A DNA stretch of 5,794 bases from positions 1 through 5,794 of the forward strand of contig JAFOXT010000015.1 in NCBI GenBank assembly GCA_017425745.1. The letters run 5' to 3'. Source of the stretch: Clostridia bacterium (lineage in GTDB: Bacteria > Bacillota > Clostridia > Oscillospirales > Acutalibacteraceae). The notes beneath the pieces are model-generated. The model had not been told where the DNA came from and did not search any database. It was given only the letters and a program-made list of their open reading frames with translations. Made by a program: the position numbers and the translations under genes. Positions 4,379-5,794 of the stretch are shown in pieces (within the stretch, counting starts at the first letter, position 1; each line of letters starts with the position of its first letter).

Positions 4379-5794
4379 ATGAATTGTTTTTTTTCTGACG
4401 AAGTAGCGAATATACTTGATTTTCTTAAAAATAAAAACCTTGATTCGGCTGAGGTAATCACTGTCGGTGATTGCTTCGGTCTTGAAAAGTATATAAACGA
4501 AATTGAAAGCAGACGTAAAAAGACTGCATCAAAAACAAAGGTGATTGTATGTGCGCTTGATTTTCATAAAGCAAGCACCTTTGATGCAAAAGCGTTTTTT
4601 GAATCTAATAAAAACTACAGTCAGTATATATTCGTTTCAACATTCGGCTTTGAAAAAGCCTTTCCGGGCAGTATTACTGCAATTTCAGAGAGAGAAGCTG
4701 ACGCTCTTGCTGAATATGACAGTTCATTCAGTTCCTTGAATTCTTTGGTAGCTTTTCAGAATTCTCTGAAGCCTTATGCTGATAAGCTCGATATCAGGGT
4801 GCTGAGATATACTGAGATTTTCGGCACTGAAATCAACTGTGTTGGTGAAGTGAATTCGCTTATATCAGATTTCAGAAGCAGTAACAGTATCAGCATTGCA
4901 GAAAGTGACTTTTCAAGCTATATTTCTGTTTCATATGTTTCTGCGGTGCTTCACGATATCTACAGCATAATATCAAACGGCGCACGAGGTAATATTTATA
5001 ACGGCAGTAATATGCAGTTAACTGTTGCTGATATAAAAAACAGTATTTATAAATCCTTTGTTTCAAAAAATCCTGAATTGATTTTTAACAGTGATGAAAA
5101 AAGCTGTAGGGGATACAGAGCACTTTCCTGTCATAAAATCAGATCGATCAGCGGTGACAACTCATTTTCTGTTGATGAAGCCTTACTGAAAACAATTCTT
5201 GACAGCGAAGAAATGTATATTGAAAACTATGTTAAAAGCAGTTATGACGGCAAGGTTGAGATAATCAGACAGAAGGAGAAGGAAATCCTTTGTGAGGTTG
5301 ACAGAATCTGCAAAAAGCATAGCATTGATTACTATCTTGTCGGCGGATCTCTTCTGGGCGCTGTGCGCAATCAGGGCTTTATTCCTTGGGATGACGATGT
5401 AGATATATGTATGCTGAGAGAAGACTTTGAAAAATTCCGCAGTATATGTCCTAAGGAACTTGATGATGCTTACGCATATCAGTCTTACAGAGACGAAAAA
5501 TCAACACATTATATTTATGATAAAATCCGACTGAAGGGAACATATTTCAGCTCAGAGCATTCAAACAAGTATGATGATATGGAAAACGGTGTGTTTCTTG
5601 ACGTGTTTGTGTTTGATAAAACTGCAAATTCCAAGCTTCTTCAAAAATTGCATGTTTACCTTATCGTTATGCTCAGAAGGCTCATCCATATAAGATGGAC
5701 TAAAGAGCCTGTAAGCGGTAAGTTTGCTGCGGTTTCAGCTTTGATTCTTCCTCTTGTCTGTCTTTTGCCTTTTGGTTTTTACCATGGACTTTTG
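4379..5794 (+). CDS. LicD-family transferase with a degenerate epimerase-like N-terminal region (3' partial)
   Basis: The frame is open for 472 codons from ATG to the right edge without a stop. The second half is a clear LicD nucleotidyltransferase-fold domain (about 296-415): EILCEVDRICKKHSIDYY, GGSLLGAVR (322-330), GFIPWDDDVDICM (333-345) with the acidic metal-binding residues Asp338-340 and Asp342, and FLDVFVFD (406-413). LicD proteins transfer phosphocholine or similar phospho-groups onto teichoic acids or surface glycans at the inner membrane face. Residues 1 to about 290 are not LicD. Segments such as YIFVSTFGF (83-91), IRVLRYTEIFG (139-149), YISVSYVSAVLHDIYSII (181-198) and GNIYNGS (204-210) line up in order with late parts of extended-SDR sugar epimerases. 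No glycine-rich cofactor loop or Y-x-x-x-K is visible, so this part is probably not catalytic. Residues 446-472 form a hydrophobic segment that may bind the membrane. The LicD call is firm; the SDR relationship is inferred. Confidence 0.85.
   Translation, partial: MNCFFSDEVANILDFLKNKNLDSAEVITVGDCFGLEKYINEIESRRKKTASKTKVIVCALDFHKASTFDAKAFFESNKNYSQYIFVSTFGFEKAFPGSITAISEREADALAEYDSSFSSLNSLVAFQNSLKPYADKLDIRVLRYTEIFGTEINCVGEVNSLISDFRSSNSISIAESDFSSYISVSYVSAVLHDIYSIISNGARGNIYNGSNMQLTVADIKNSIYKSFVSKNPELIFNSDEKSCRGYRALSCHKIRSISGDNSFSVDEALLKTILDSEEMYIENYVKSSYDGKVEIIRQKEKEILCEVDRICKKHSIDYYLVGGSLLGAVRNQGFIPWDDDVDICMLREDFEKFRSICPKELDDAYAYQSYRDEKSTHYIYDKIRLKGTYFSSEHSNKYDDMENGVFLDVFVFDKTANSKLLQKLHVYLIVMLRRLIHIRWTKEPVSGKFAAVSALILPLVCLLPFGFYHGLL

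Noticed and set aside
4545..4739. 64-codon plus-strand open frame within the first part of the licD-type gene
   Set aside because: It is out of frame with the longer reading frame that has the consensus promoter, the ribosome binding site and an uninterrupted run into the LicD domain.
1..5794. CRISPR arrays, insertion sequences, tRNA/rRNA genes, phage or toxin-antitoxin modules
   Set aside because: No regularly spaced repeats, terminal inverted repeats, transposase motifs, tRNA-like cloverleaf or short paired toxin/antitoxin frames were seen on either strand.

Overview
The window looks like a chromosomal fragment from a low-to-moderate GC Firmicute, most likely an anaerobic gut Clostridium-type organism (Ruminococcaceae/Lachnospiraceae-like). 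The basis is indirect: strong purine-rich Shine-Dalgarno sites, A+T-rich intergenic DNA with sigma-A-type promoters, and a gene set of GH13 glucosidase with a GPH-type symporter, a YfcC-type carrier and LicD. No rRNA, tRNA, mobile element, phage gene or CRISPR array was seen, and the species cannot be fixed from this sequence alone.

Layout. Positions 1-105 (+) hold the last 34 codons of a membrane transporter, probably a sugar:cation symporter. After a 67-base gap with an 11-bp hairpin comes a complete GH13 alpha-glucosidase of the oligo-1,6-glucosidase type (173-1843, +). A strong bidirectional terminator (about 1844-1886) separates it from a convergent two-gene minus-strand operon. That operon is transcribed from about 4236 downward: a PHP-family phosphoesterase resembling histidinol phosphatase (4211-3390), then a YfcC/DcuC-like membrane carrier (3380-1899). 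The PHP stop codon sits inside the carrier's ribosome binding site. The 167-base divergent intergenic region (4212-4378) carries a promoter for each direction. The rightward one is a perfect consensus TTGACA-17-TATAAT promoter. It drives a long LicD-domain gene (4379 onward, +) that runs off the right edge after 472 codons without a stop.

How the genes fit together. The symporter tail and the glucosidase read as a sugar uptake and hydrolysis pair: the sugar enters unphosphorylated and an alpha-1,6-linked (or related) glucoside is cleaved in the cytoplasm. The PHP enzyme and YfcC-like carrier are co-expressed, but their shared substrate cannot be read from sequence; an amino-acid or small carboxylate link is only a guess. 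The LicD-type protein probably modifies cell-surface glycans or teichoic acid, with phosphocholine or another phospho-substituent as the transferred group. Its most unusual feature is a roughly 290-residue N-terminal region that resembles a decayed sugar-nucleotide epimerase (extended SDR) and has lost its recognisable catalytic and cofactor motifs.

Most of the window is ordinary metabolic DNA. The parts worth a second look are the LicD fusion and the divergent promoter region with its paired short repeats.
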